Assembly (NCBI GenBank): GCA_020028535.1
Contig: JAIBHM010000004.1
Coordinates: 1 to 27,991 of the forward strand
Direction: 5' to 3'
Length of the DNA: 27,991 nucleotides
Source: Armatimonadota bacterium
Lineage (GTDB): Bacteria; Sysuimicrobiota; Sysuimicrobiia; Sysuimicrobiales; Kaftiobacteriaceae
Under the pieces are notes generated by a model, which was given only the letters and a program-made list of their open reading frames with translations, was not told where the DNA came from and made no database searches. Of this stretch, positions 14,076 to 22,117 are shown piece by piece. Position 1 is the first letter of the stretch. Each line of letters begins with the position of its first letter. Both the position numbers and the translations under genes were made by a program.

Positions 14076-16229
14076 ATGCCGGCACGCATCCAGCTCGGTC
14101 CCCCGCGCATCTCCCTGGCGGAAGGCAGCAGCCTCTTCGTGAGCGCTCCCGACGGGAACGTCTACCCGGGGGAAGACCACGGCCTGTTCGTCCAGGACAC
14201 GCGCCTCCTGTCACGCTACCGCATCCGTATCGCCCGCCGGCGGTGGCTGCTGTTCTCCTCGGCGCCAATTACGCATTACTCCGCCCAGCTCTACTACGTG
14301 AACCCGGGGATGGATTCACCCGCCGGCACAATCCGCAAGGGATCGGTGGCAATGACCCTCGGGCGCACGCTGCGGGGCGGCGTCCACGAGGATATCGACA
14401 TCGCCAACTACAGCGCGCGGCCCGCGATCTTCCCGCTCGTGATTGAGGCGGAGTGCGACTTCGCCGATCTCTTCGAGATTCGCCGTATCGGGCCGCAGCG
14501 CGCGCGCAAGGTCCGCGTCGAGGTCCATAGCGACGGAACTCACGAGATACGCTGGTCGTACAGCCGGGAGGATTTCACCCGCGGCCTGATCCTCCGGGTC
14601 CTGAACGCCGACAGCCCGCCTGAGCTCCATCACGCCGGACTGACCTTCCACGTCACAGTACCGCCGCACGGACGATGGCACAGCTGTCTGCACTTGATGC
14701 CCGTCGTGGGGCAGGAAACGCTCCAGGCTCCCGGGACCTGCCACGGTACGCTGCTCGATGAGCTTGAAGACCGGCGCCGGAGGTGGTACCGCTCGGTGGC
14801 CACCTGCGAGGCCCCCAATGAGGATGTCCGCCTGGCCTACCGGCAGGCCGTGGACGACCTCACGGTGCTGCGCCTCACCGCAGCCGACTCGCAGGTCGAG
14901 CACGCAGTGGTGGCGGCCGGCATCCCCTGGTTCGCCACGCTGTTTGGCCGCGACAGTCTCATCATCAGCCTGCAGTCCCTGCCCGTGGTAAAAGGGTTCG
15001 CGCCCGCGGTGCTGCGGGAGCTCGCGGCGCTGCAGGCGACGGCGGTGGACGATTTTCGCGACGCGCAACCCGGCAAGATCCTGCACGAGATCCGGTACGG
15101 CGAGCTCGCCCATTTCCAGGAGATCCCGCACACCCCGTACTATGGCACCGCCGATGCGACGATTCTGTACCTCATCCTGCTCCACGAGACCTATCGCTGG
15201 ACCGGCGAGCGGAAACTCGTGGAAGATCTGCTGCCTGCCGCTGAGCGCGCGCTCCTGTGGATCGACAGGTATGGCGACCTCGACCAGGACGGTTTCCAGG
15301 AATATCTGCGCCGCTCACCTCGCGGGATCAAGCACCAGGGGTGGAAGGACTCCGCCAATGGTGTGGTCCACGCCGACGGCGGACCGGTGGACGCCCCCGT
15401 CGGGCTCGTGGAACTGCAGGGCTATGTGTACGACGCGAAACGGCGGATGGCCGCGTTGTATGAGGCGCTCGGCCGCGCCGACGATGCGTCGCGACTCCGC
15501 CGGGAGAGCGAGGCGCTGCGCGAGCAGTTCGAGGAGCGGTTCTGGTGGCCGCAGGAGGGCACCTACATTTTCGGTCTGGATGGCCGGAAGCGTCCGATCT
15601 ACTCCGTCGTCAGCAATCCCGGGCATGCGCTGTGGTCCGGGATCGCGCGACCTGAACATGCCCGGGGCGTCGTCCGCCGTCTCATGGCGCCCGACATGTT
15701 CAGCGGATGGGGCGTGCGCACGCTCAGCAGCCGGCACTCGGCATACAACCCCTTCGACTACCAGCTGGGCGCGGTGTGGCCGCACGACAACGGCTTGATC
15801 GCGCTCGGGTTCCGGCGCTATGGCTTCGCGAAGGAAGCGGCACGGATCGCGGAGGCGATGTTCAGCGTGGCCGCATCCTTCCAGTCCCACCATCTGCCGG
15901 AGCTCTTCGCGGGCCTGCCCAGGGCGCCGCGGTCGTTCCCGGTGCAGTACCCCGACGCCAACGTGCCCCAGGGCTGGGCGGCCGGCTCCGTCTTCATGAT
16001 GCTGCAGGCCCTGCTGGGCATGCGCGCCGACGCCGCGCACGGACGGTTGCTGCTCGATCCACATCTCCCGGAGTGGGTGCCCCGACTCAGCCTTCGCGGC
16101 CTGGCCGTTGGCCGCGCGCGGTTCGACCTCGACGTAACGCGGGATGGGGACGAGGCGCGCGCCGAGATCGACATCCACGAGGGCTCTCTGGACCTGGTCC
16201 TCGAACCATGGACGCCTGACGAAATCTAG
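14076..16229 (+). CDS. Amylo-alpha-1,6-glucosidase (glycogen debranching-type)
   Basis: A 717-aa two-domain protein. Residues 1-230 are an N-terminal beta-sandwich of the debranching-enzyme type (GNVYPGEDHGLFVQDTRLLS, NYSARPAIFPLVIEAECDFA). The rest is an (alpha/alpha)6 barrel with AAGIPWFATLFGRDSLIIS, GKILHEIRYGELAHF, PYYGTADATILYLILLHE, IKHQGWKDSANGVVH, NPFDYQLGAVWPHDNGLIA and PQGWAAGSVFMMLQALLGM. These are hallmarks of the amylo-alpha-1,6-glucosidase family. No signal peptide is seen, so it is probably cytoplasmic. It is co-transcribed with the GT4 gene. Activity on glycogen branches is known for relatives, but no glycogen synthesis genes are in view, so the substrate may be another alpha-glucoside. 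Confidence 0.92.
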   Translation: MPARIQLGPPRISLAEGSSLFVSAPDGNVYPGEDHGLFVQDTRLLSRYRIRIARRRWLLFSSAPITHYSAQLYYVNPGMDSPAGTIRKGSVAMTLGRTLRGGVHEDIDIANYSARPAIFPLVIEAECDFADLFEIRRIGPQRARKVRVEVHSDGTHEIRWSYSREDFTRGLILRVLNADSPPELHHAGLTFHVTVPPHGRWHSCLHLMPVVGQETLQAPGTCHGTLLDELEDRRRRWYRSVATCEAPNEDVRLAYRQAVDDLTVLRLTAADSQVEHAVVAAGIPWFATLFGRDSLIISLQSLPVVKGFAPAVLRELAALQATAVDDFRDAQPGKILHEIRYGELAHFQEIPHTPYYGTADATILYLILLHETYRWTGERKLVEDLLPAAERALLWIDRYGDLDQDGFQEYLRRSPRGIKHQGWKDSANGVVHADGGPVDAPVGLVELQGYVYDAKRRMAALYEALGRADDASRLRRESEALREQFEERFWWPQEGTYIFGLDGRKRPIYSVVSNPGHALWSGIARPEHARGVVRRLMAPDMFSGWGVRTLSSRHSAYNPFDYQLGAVWPHDNGLIALGFRRYGFAKEAARIAEAMFSVAASFQSHHLPELFAGLPRAPRSFPVQYPDANVPQGWAAGSVFMMLQALLGMRADAAHGRLLLDPHLPEWVPRLSLRGLAVGRARFDLDVTRDGDEARAEIDIHEGSLDLVLEPWTPDEI

Positions 16230-16281
16230 CGGACCACGAGGGACGCGCTTCCGCCCGGAGAACCTTTCCGACCGGAGCACG

Positions 16282-17088
16282 ATGCGAAGACGCGGATGGA
16301 TCGTCCCGGTGGCCGCGTTCATCCTGGCAGTCATCGCCCTCTTCTCAGTTTACGCGTTCGTCTTCCCAGGGAGACGCGAACCGCTTGCGGGTAGTCCTTA
16401 CACTCTCATTATCCAGCCCAACGTCTCCACCGAGTCAGTGGACCTGGCGAAGCGCGGGCTCCTGATCGCCAACGACTATCTGATCAAACGCCTGGGCCGA
16501 ACGATCACCACCCCAATCGATGTCCGTCTCTCCGGATTTACGCCGTGCACGCCCTTTGAACCGATCCCTCAACTGGCAGCCACCGGATACGCCGATGCCC
16601 GCCGGCTCTGCATCAATACCAGAAGCCGCGTCTGGAAATCCGCTGCGGCGAACCCCTGGATTCCGCTGGCCCTCGTCGCTCACGAGCACTTTCACGTCCT
16701 GCAGAGTCAAATGGGGTGCCTCCCGCCACGGGCGCGGAAGGAATATGCCTGGTTGACTGAAGGGAGCGCCGTCTATGTGGGCTGGCGCACCGTCATCGAG
16801 GCGGACGAGGTGAGCGCCGAGCGCGCAGAGGAGTTGTTCAATCGCCTGCTCACCTCGCGGGGCGCCCTCCCTAGGTTAACGACCTACGAGCGCGAGATTG
16901 AAGGAGATGCGGCTTACACGCTGGCGTACAACGCCTTTCAAATACTCATCGCCAGGGGCGGCCTCTCATCATACATGGATTTCTGTACGCGAGTGGCCTC
17001 TGGAGAAAACTGGCGGGCCGCCTTTGCCCAGGCGTTTGGGCTCACCGTGGATCAGTTCTACGCCGCGTTCGAGTCCTCCCGGCGGTGA
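16282..17088 (+). CDS. Membrane-anchored gluzincin-like metallopeptidase
   Basis: A 268-aa protein with an N-terminal signal anchor (residues 7-29, IVPVAAFILAVIALFSVYAF). The extracellular part carries AHEHFHVLQ, an HExxH zinc motif at residues 134-138. WLTEGSAVYVG follows 22 residues later and supplies a likely third ligand, Glu160, as in gluzincins. This is the pattern of peptidase-MA-like families, but overall I cannot place it in a named one. The ATG at 16282 is 52 bp after the glucosidase stop; longer in-frame readings overlap that gene. It could act on cell-wall or surface proteins. The substrate is unknown. Confidence 0.8.
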   Translation: MRRRGWIVPVAAFILAVIALFSVYAFVFPGRREPLAGSPYTLIIQPNVSTESVDLAKRGLLIANDYLIKRLGRTITTPIDVRLSGFTPCTPFEPIPQLAATGYADARRLCINTRSRVWKSAAANPWIPLALVAHEHFHVLQSQMGCLPPRARKEYAWLTEGSAVYVGWRTVIEADEVSAERAEELFNRLLTSRGALPRLTTYEREIEGDAAYTLAYNAFQILIARGGLSSYMDFCTRVASGENWRAAFAQAFGLTVDQFYAAFESSRR

Positions 17089-17178
17089 TGACGCGTCCCC
17101 GCGACTACCTGCCGGGAAGCAGACTCTCGAGGAGATCCCGCACCCGCTCCCCTGTTGTCGCACTCACAGACCAGGGGC

Positions 17179-17367
17179 TCGGCTGCACTGAGGCACCCGG
17201 GACCCGTGGTCGTGGAGGCGGTGATCGACCCGTACGAGCCGCCGATGCCGCCGAAAATCACATTCGAACAAGCCAAGAAGTTCGCTCAGTCGCTCGCCCG
17301 CGGAGAGCCAAACCGAGAGAAGATTGCGCTGACGGTGCTGGCGGATCGAGTGCGCGAGCTCGTGTAG
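17179..17367 (+). pseudogene. C-terminal relic of a thiamine-diphosphate (pyruvate oxidase-like) enzyme
   Basis: About 62 residues, SAALRHPGPVVVEAVIDP then EPPMPPKITFEQAKKFAQ and ending ADRVRELV, match the extreme C-terminus of pyruvate oxidase/acetolactate-synthase-like TPP enzymes (PoxB type, about 570-600 aa). There is no trace of the FAD or TPP domains: the 90 bp before it hold no matching frame and the metallopeptidase gene ends at 17088. It is a remnant left by a deletion or insertion, not a functional gene. Confidence 0.72.
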
Positions 17368-17381
17368 CGTTCGGTGCCGTT

Positions 17382-17948
17382 CTAGCGGCTCCGCCGCCGC
17401 CGATTGCCGGACTGGCGGGGTATTGCGAAGTGCGCGGCGATCATCTGCGCAGCTTTGTGCGGACCCAGCCGAGTATTATCAATGACGATGTTGTTGTGAT
17501 ACGGCACGTCACTAGATAGCTCGTAACGGTTGAGCCATTCTCTCAATCTCTTGACCTGTCTCATCTTTCGAAAGACCCGGCGCGACGGCGCCCGGACACG
17601 CCGTAACAACTCTTTGCGCTCGCAGATCAGACGGACGAAATGCACGCGGCCACCGTGGCGTTCGACGGCGCCAACGACGGCCTCCACGAATCCATCATCC
17701 TGGCCTTTGGCATAGACGAATGTAAAGATGACGCCGGGGATGCTTGCTTTGGCCGCGGCCTCGATCAACTCCACCCGGTAGCGATCTACGAGACTAAAGA
17801 ATGGCCCCTGTCCCCACTCAAAGATCGAGCAGACCAGATCGATCGTCAGATGATTGTGGAAGACGCGATAGCCGGTGAGCTTCGCGAGGGCATTCGCAAC
17901 GGTAAGCTTACCGACCGCCGGAGGACCATAAATGAATACGAGATTCAT
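17382..17948 (-). CDS. P-loop kinase-like ATPase
   Basis: A 188-aa protein opening MNLVFIYGPPAVGKLTVANA, with Walker A GPPAVGKLT close to the N-terminus as in shikimate-kinase/phosphotransferase folds. HNHLTIDLVC follows. The middle IPGVIFTFVYAKGQDDGFVE holds a core strand, and RLICERKELLRRVRAPSRR resembles the Arg-rich lid of small-molecule kinases. The end has VIDNTRLGPHKAAQMIAAHF. The ATG at 17946-17948 fits families of this type, which start just before the P-loop; a longer reading from 18026 adds unrelated residues. The substrate is unknown. It is a lone gene between a relic and a repeat region, so recent acquisition is likely. Confidence 0.8.
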   Translation of the reverse strand: MNLVFIYGPPAVGKLTVANALAKLTGYRVFHNHLTIDLVCSIFEWGQGPFFSLVDRYRVELIEAAAKASIPGVIFTFVYAKGQDDGFVEAVVGAVERHGGRVHFVRLICERKELLRRVRAPSRRVFRKMRQVKRLREWLNRYELSSDVPYHNNIVIDNTRLGPHKAAQMIAAHFAIPRQSGNRRRRSR

Positions 17949-18139
17949 GGGGTAATCCCAAACATCTCGGCCGCAACGGAGTCTAACCCCTGCTACAAGG
18001 GACGATAAGGGAACATAAGGGAACATAAGGGACGCTATCTCAGGTTGTTATGTTCCCTCAACTCGGTCCGGACCGAGTGTTCGATGATCCAGTTGGGGCA
18101 TACGGGATTGCCTGGGCGCCGGTTCCCGTTTGAACGCGA
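17949..18139. repeat. Repeat-rich intergenic region: 10-bp tandem repeat, inverted copy and palindrome
   Basis: A 10-bp unit GGGAACATAA occurs at 18009-18018 and 18019-18028, with variant units before (17999-18008, GGGACGATAA) and after (18029 on, GGGACG). An exact inverted copy, TTATGTTCCC, is at 18048-18057, so the DNA can form a 10-bp stem with a 19-nt loop. Two bases on comes the dispersed palindrome (18059-18080). The remainder (18081-18139) shows no gene or promoter I can support. Confidence 0.75.
18059..18080. repeat. Dispersed palindrome, copy beside livF
   Basis: The segment 18061-18078 is a perfect 18-bp palindrome, ACTCGGTCCGGACCGAGT. It shares the GGTCCGGACC core and the CAACT left arm with the copies at 639-660 and 1977-1998, about 16 kb away. 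It lies 60 bp downstream of the livF stop codon. Confidence 0.8.
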
Positions 18140-18940
18140 TCAAGACAACCATCGTTTGCGGCGTTTATAGCTTTTGATCTCGGTGAACCGTCTCCGTTCA
18201 GCCCCCCGGATGCCGAGATAGAATTCCTCCACATCAACGTCTTCCCTGAGCTTGGCAGTCGGACCGTCGAGCACGATCTTCCCGTTCTCCATGATGTATC
18301 CATACGATGCGAGTTCCAACGCCATCTTGGCGTTCTGCTCGACGAGCAATATCGTCATGGCGGAGGTGGTGTTGAGGCGGTGGACGAGTTCGAAGATCTC
18401 GCGGGCGACGAGCGGCGCCAGACCGAGGCTCGGCTCATCGAGCAACAATACCCCGGGGACCGCCATCATGGCGCAGCCGATCGCCAGCATCTGCTGCTCG
18501 CCCCCTGAGAGATACCCGGCGCGCAGCTTACGCCGCTCCCGCAGGCGGGGGAAGTATTCGTACACCGAGTCCAGCGAGACGAGGCCCAGTCTGCGGCCCT
18601 CTTTCCGCCTCCCCAACGCGGCCCCGACGAGCAGGTTCTCCTCCGCGGTCAACTCTTCGAAGAGCCGGCGGCCTTCGCGCACCATGACGATCCCCATGCG
18701 CGCGGTCTCTTCCGGCAGCCGGTTCTCGATGCGCCGTCCGTTGAACTCCACGCTGCCGCGGGTCACCTCGCCTCGCTCCAACCGCACCAGGCCCGTAATC
18801 GCTTTGAGCGTCGTGGTTTTGCCTGCGCCGTTGGCTCCGATCAGCGCGGTGATCTTCCCCTCAGGAACGTTGAGGGAGACGCCCTTGAGTACAAGGATCG
18901 TCCCCCCGTACACGACCTCGATGTTGTTGACGGTCAGCAT
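18140..18940 (-). CDS. livF: Branched-chain-amino-acid-type ABC transporter ATP-binding protein LivF
   Basis: The second ATPase of the Liv importer, 266 aa. Walker A is GANGAGKTT, the signature is LSGGEQQMLAIG, Walker B is LLLDEPSLGLAP, and the switch region is ILLVEQNAKMALELA. The start MLTVNNIEVVYGGTILVLKG is the usual LivF opening. Beyond the normal end (EEFYLGI) there is a short basic tail, FTEIKSYKRRKRWLS. It lies downstream of livK with a hairpin between them, separated from livGHM and in the opposite direction. Confidence 0.95.
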   Translation of the reverse strand: MLTVNNIEVVYGGTILVLKGVSLNVPEGKITALIGANGAGKTTTLKAITGLVRLERGEVTRGSVEFNGRRIENRLPEETARMGIVMVREGRRLFEELTAEENLLVGAALGRRKEGRRLGLVSLDSVYEYFPRLRERRKLRAGYLSGGEQQMLAIGCAMMAVPGVLLLDEPSLGLAPLVAREIFELVHRLNTTSAMTILLVEQNAKMALELASYGYIMENGKIVLDGPTAKLREDVDVEEFYLGIRGAERRRFTEIKSYKRRKRWLS

Positions 18941-18945
18941 ATGTT

Positions 18946-18970
18946 GACGGGGGGCTTACGCCTCCCCGTC
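18946..18970 (-). terminator. Intergenic hairpin between livK and livF
   Basis: GACGGGG and CCCCGTC arms (18946-18952, 18964-18970) with an inner GGC/GCC extension around TTAC. No T-run follows, so it is more likely a processing or stability hairpin that keeps livK mRNA abundant relative to livF than a strong terminator. Confidence 0.5.
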
Positions 18971-18980
18971 GGTAGTGCGC

Positions 18981-20237
18981 TTAGAACCCCAACCAGTCCC
19001 TCCGACGCTCAACATTGACGGGCTTGACGGGGGTGATCCGGCCGTTGCGGATCTGCACGATGCGCGTGGCGGTGGACGGCCGGTGGTCGGTGCGGCTCAG
19101 CGTAATCGGCGGCGCAAGCCCTGCCGGATCCCAATCCTTCAGCGTCTCCAGCGCCGACCGTATTGAGGGGCCGCTGAACCCGCCGAGGCGGGAGTAGGTC
19201 GTCCAGTTGTCGACGATGATCTCAAGTCCTTTCTTCAGCAGGGCGACATTCAGCCAGCCGCGGATATACGAGGCGATCACCGGACTCTGCACCGTTCCCC
19301 ACTGGAACTCCGGCACGCGCCCGCGGAACCGCGTGTACGCATCGACGACCGTCCGCATGCCCGCTGAGGGCTCACCGAAGTAGACGTGCGGGGTGCTGCC
19401 GTAGACCCCCTCCGCATCCTTCCCGATGAGCTTGATCATGCTCTCGTCGTAGCCCCACACATTCACGAAGAACCGGGTGGTGAGCGCCGCGGCCTTCGCG
19501 TCGCGCACGATCACCGACGCGGAGTTGGTCGTGCCGCCGATCCACGCGAAGTCCGCCCCGAATGACTTCACCGCGGCCACCTGCGACCGCGCCTCCAGCG
19601 CCGCGAGGGCAACGATCTGGTCCGGTCCAACCTCAAAACCGAGCTCCTGAGCGTAAGCCTTGCCCGCGGGAATCGGCGCGCGGCCGTAGGGGTGATCGGG
19701 GTACATGAAGACGATCTTGGGCCGGCTGATGCGCTGCTCCGCGGCCAGTTCCTTGGCAAATTTCAGGACGGCGCGGAGCTGGTCGGAATAGCTGCTGACC
19801 GGATAGAAATTGTACGGCGTCTTCGCGGGGTCGTCCAGGTGCGAAGAGTAGGAGGCGGAAATGTAGGGGATCTGGTCCTCGCTGATCGTCTCCTTCAGGG
19901 CTTCGGTGTCGCCGGTGCCCCATCCGATGATCGCGTTGACGCGGTCGACGTCCCGATACTTGCGATACAGCGACAGCGCATCGGGAATGCGGTACCCGTA
20001 GTCAGACCAGACCAGGTCGATCTTCACTTTGCCGCGGATGCCGCCCTCCACCTCGTTGATGTAGCGCACATGATCGAGGACGCCCTTGTGGTAGTCGACG
20101 CCGACGTCTGATGTCGGCCCGGTGGTGTCGAACAGCGCCCCGACCTTGATCGTCGCGGGAATCGCCTGCTGGGCCAGCGCGGACGCAGGACCAAGCGCGA
20201 GCAGCGCCGCCAGCAGCAGCACGGCCACTCTCATCAT
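18981..20237 (-). CDS. livK: Branched-chain-amino-acid-type ABC transporter substrate-binding protein
   Basis: A 418-aa periplasmic-type binding protein. The signal peptide is residues 1-23 (MMRVAVLLLAALLALGPASA, then LAQQ). The mature start IPATIKVGALFDTTGPTSDV is typical of family I solute-binding proteins (Leu/Ile/Val, amide or aromatic-acid binders), as are AIIGWGTGDTEALK, ISASYSSHLDD and WIGGTTNSASVIVRDAK. It is longer than E. coli LivK (about 370 aa). GGGAGG-rich sequence precedes the two adjacent ATGs; the second is equally possible. With livF it completes the importer. The ligand cannot be read from sequence, and the linked ligases suggest a carboxylic acid rather than a plain amino acid (inference). 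Confidence 0.92.
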   Translation of the reverse strand: MMRVAVLLLAALLALGPASALAQQAIPATIKVGALFDTTGPTSDVGVDYHKGVLDHVRYINEVEGGIRGKVKIDLVWSDYGYRIPDALSLYRKYRDVDRVNAIIGWGTGDTEALKETISEDQIPYISASYSSHLDDPAKTPYNFYPVSSYSDQLRAVLKFAKELAAEQRISRPKIVFMYPDHPYGRAPIPAGKAYAQELGFEVGPDQIVALAALEARSQVAAVKSFGADFAWIGGTTNSASVIVRDAKAAALTTRFFVNVWGYDESMIKLIGKDAEGVYGSTPHVYFGEPSAGMRTVVDAYTRFRGRVPEFQWGTVQSPVIASYIRGWLNVALLKKGLEIIVDNWTTYSRLGGFSGPSIRSALETLKDWDPAGLAPPITLSRTDHRPSTATRIVQIRNGRITPVKPVNVERRRDWLGF

Positions 20238-20340
20238 CGTTCCCCCCTCCCCCGTTCAGGCGAATGAGATCAGACGCGGGGATACAGAGCTCCCACATCG
20301 GTGGTACGGCTCAAATTCGGAGGCGAGGCGGTGGTTCCCT

Positions 20341-22014
20341 TCAGCGGGAAATCTTGCGGACCGTCACCGATCGCACGGTGAGGTCCTCCTTGCGGTTGCC
20401 GCCGGCGTTGATCGCGAAATCCCATCCCCAGGTGTCGGCAAAAGCGGCGTCGGCGAGGCGAAACGTGTACGTGACCCAGCCATCCTTCGCCTCGACCCAC
20501 TGCCATTGGGTAAAACGGTATCCCGTCATGGAGTCGTAGAGCAGGTTGTATCCGAGTTGCTGTGGCCCCCCCGCGCCGTGGACCTCCACACTTACTTCCA
20601 CGTCGAACCGGCCGTCCACATAGTACAAGAAGCTGTCGTCCACGTCGAAGTACACAAAGACGATATCCCTGGCGGCCACCGTGCGCACCGCCTCGCTGCC
20701 GGCGACGTCCACGACATCCACCGCGCCGTTCCGGCGGGTACGAAAGGGCATGTTGTAGAGGCCGTTTTCAACGTTCGCTTTGCCGAGTTTGGCGCTGACC
20801 TCGGTCGCGCCGCCGAAGTCCTGGGTCCGGGGCATCCCCGGGGCCCCGCTGGCCGCGAGCGTTTCCCGAGCGGCCGCTACCGCCGAGGCGCCGAGGCCGG
20901 AAATCAGGAGCGGCTCGCCCCCCAGTGTCACGGTGCTCTTCCCGCCGGCGGCTGACACTGTTCGCGGATCTCCCGCCGGATTCAGGGCGGTCATCCCCTC
21001 TCCCTCCAGGGCCAGGGTGGCCTCACCGCCGATGCTCCACGCGACGGCTACAGCATCCGTCTCCCCAAACACGAGCGCGATTGTTTTGGGCTGCGTGAGA
21101 TAGCCGGCGAAGACCTTGCTCCCTAACCGGGCGGATATCATCTCCAGCGCGCCCATCCCGATTGATGGGTCGATCGCCCAATCCACACGCTCGACATTGA
21201 ACGCCTTGGCGATGGCCGCCACCTTGAGCATCTGCGCGGACCAGCCGGATCGCTCGCCTCCGGCCCGCGGGTCCCATTCGATCCAGACGGCCTTTCGCGT
21301 CCGGGCCAGGAGACGCTCTCGCAGCACGCCGAGCGGACGCAGCAGCGCCTCGGGGGCCAGCCCGCGCGGGGAGAGGGAGATGGCATCAAACGATTCAGGG
21401 ATCTCGAGCAGGGCCCGCGTGATGGAGATGAGGTCAACCCCGAATGGTGTCGCGAGGACAACGCGGCTTCCCGCGTCGGCCGTCTTCGTCTGCGTCTTTG
21501 TCGCCCGGACCAGCGCTTGATACTCACGGGCCGTGCCGCGCCAGATCGGCAGGCTCAAGACGGTCCAGACCTGCCAGTCCTTCACGCGCCCCTTGTATCT
21601 GGACGCTGCCTTGGCAACGAAGTTTTCCCAATCCGCGATCCGCTTCGGAGGTTGCCGCGACCAGATGGCGGGATCGCGCAACTCGGATCCGGTGGCAAGC
21701 GAAGCCCACTTCGGCATGTAGGCCAGGACCAGCGTCACGGAAAGGCCGGCCCGTGTGGCGGCTGCCACCGCGGCGTCGAGCTCCTTCCAGTCGAACGCAC
21801 CGCGATCCGGCTCGATCTCCGACCAGTCGGCCAGGAGCTTGACGGACGCCGCTCCACCGCGGCGCATCGCCGCAAAGTCGGCGCCCCCGGCCGCCGCGAA
21901 CCCGGTCGAAAACGGAACGGCCGGCTGACCTTGCGCCCGCCCGGACAGGACAGGCACGGTCAACAGGGTGATGATGAGAAGCGCCAGTGCGTTGCGTCGC
22001 ATGACCCCAACCAT
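20341..22014 (-). CDS. Secreted glycoside-hydrolase-like TIM-barrel protein, probable catalytic-acid loss
   Basis: A 557-aa protein with an N-terminal signal peptide (hydrophobic ALALLIITLLTVPVLS, residues 8-23). Residues 35-300 resemble GH39/GH5-like barrels: GGAASVKLLADWSEIEPDRG, FDWKELDAAVAAATRAGLSV, LVLAYMPKWASLATG. In active relatives the next block has W-x-x-W-N-E-P-N with the catalytic Glu. Here it reads DWQVWTVLSLPIWRG, so the Asn-Glu is gone. A Glu is retained in KAVWIEWDPRAGG, near where the nucleophile would be. The C-terminal 200 residues are beta-rich (jelly-roll-like: DIVFVYFDVDDSFLYYVDG). It may bind rather than cut carbohydrate. The ATG at 22012-22014 has AAGGAT four to five bases upstream; an ATG at 22002 is the alternative. 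Confidence 0.72.
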   Translation of the reverse strand: MVGVMRRNALALLIITLLTVPVLSGRAQGQPAVPFSTGFAAAGGADFAAMRRGGAASVKLLADWSEIEPDRGAFDWKELDAAVAAATRAGLSVTLVLAYMPKWASLATGSELRDPAIWSRQPPKRIADWENFVAKAASRYKGRVKDWQVWTVLSLPIWRGTAREYQALVRATKTQTKTADAGSRVVLATPFGVDLISITRALLEIPESFDAISLSPRGLAPEALLRPLGVLRERLLARTRKAVWIEWDPRAGGERSGWSAQMLKVAAIAKAFNVERVDWAIDPSIGMGALEMISARLGSKVFAGYLTQPKTIALVFGETDAVAVAWSIGGEATLALEGEGMTALNPAGDPRTVSAAGGKSTVTLGGEPLLISGLGASAVAAARETLAASGAPGMPRTQDFGGATEVSAKLGKANVENGLYNMPFRTRRNGAVDVVDVAGSEAVRTVAARDIVFVYFDVDDSFLYYVDGRFDVEVSVEVHGAGGPQQLGYNLLYDSMTGYRFTQWQWVEAKDGWVTYTFRLADAAFADTWGWDFAINAGGNRKEDLTVRSVTVRKISR

Positions 22015-22117
22015 ACCATCCTTTGCCCGCCATATCATCACCATAGTACGGACGGCGCGGGAGGCCGGTTCGGGCCGGGGAGGACCGTGCGCGCAGGGAT
22101 GTGAATAAGGTAACGCC
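22015..22117. promoter_or_regulatory. Divergent intergenic region, polyamine operon and glycosidase-like gene
   Basis: A 103-bp gap between divergent starts that must carry both promoters. No pair of consensus -35/-10 boxes stands out on either strand. AAGGTAA (22104-22110) is a usable ribosome site for the decarboxylase ATG at 22118. Confidence 0.4.

Noticed and set aside
13224..14180. 318-codon minus-strand ORF opposite the GT4 gene
   Set aside because: Shadow of the GT4 coding frame, without motifs or a ribosome site.
15315..16334. 339-codon minus-strand ORF opposite the glucosidase
   Set aside because: Antisense frame of a conserved enzyme; composition is typical of a shadow.
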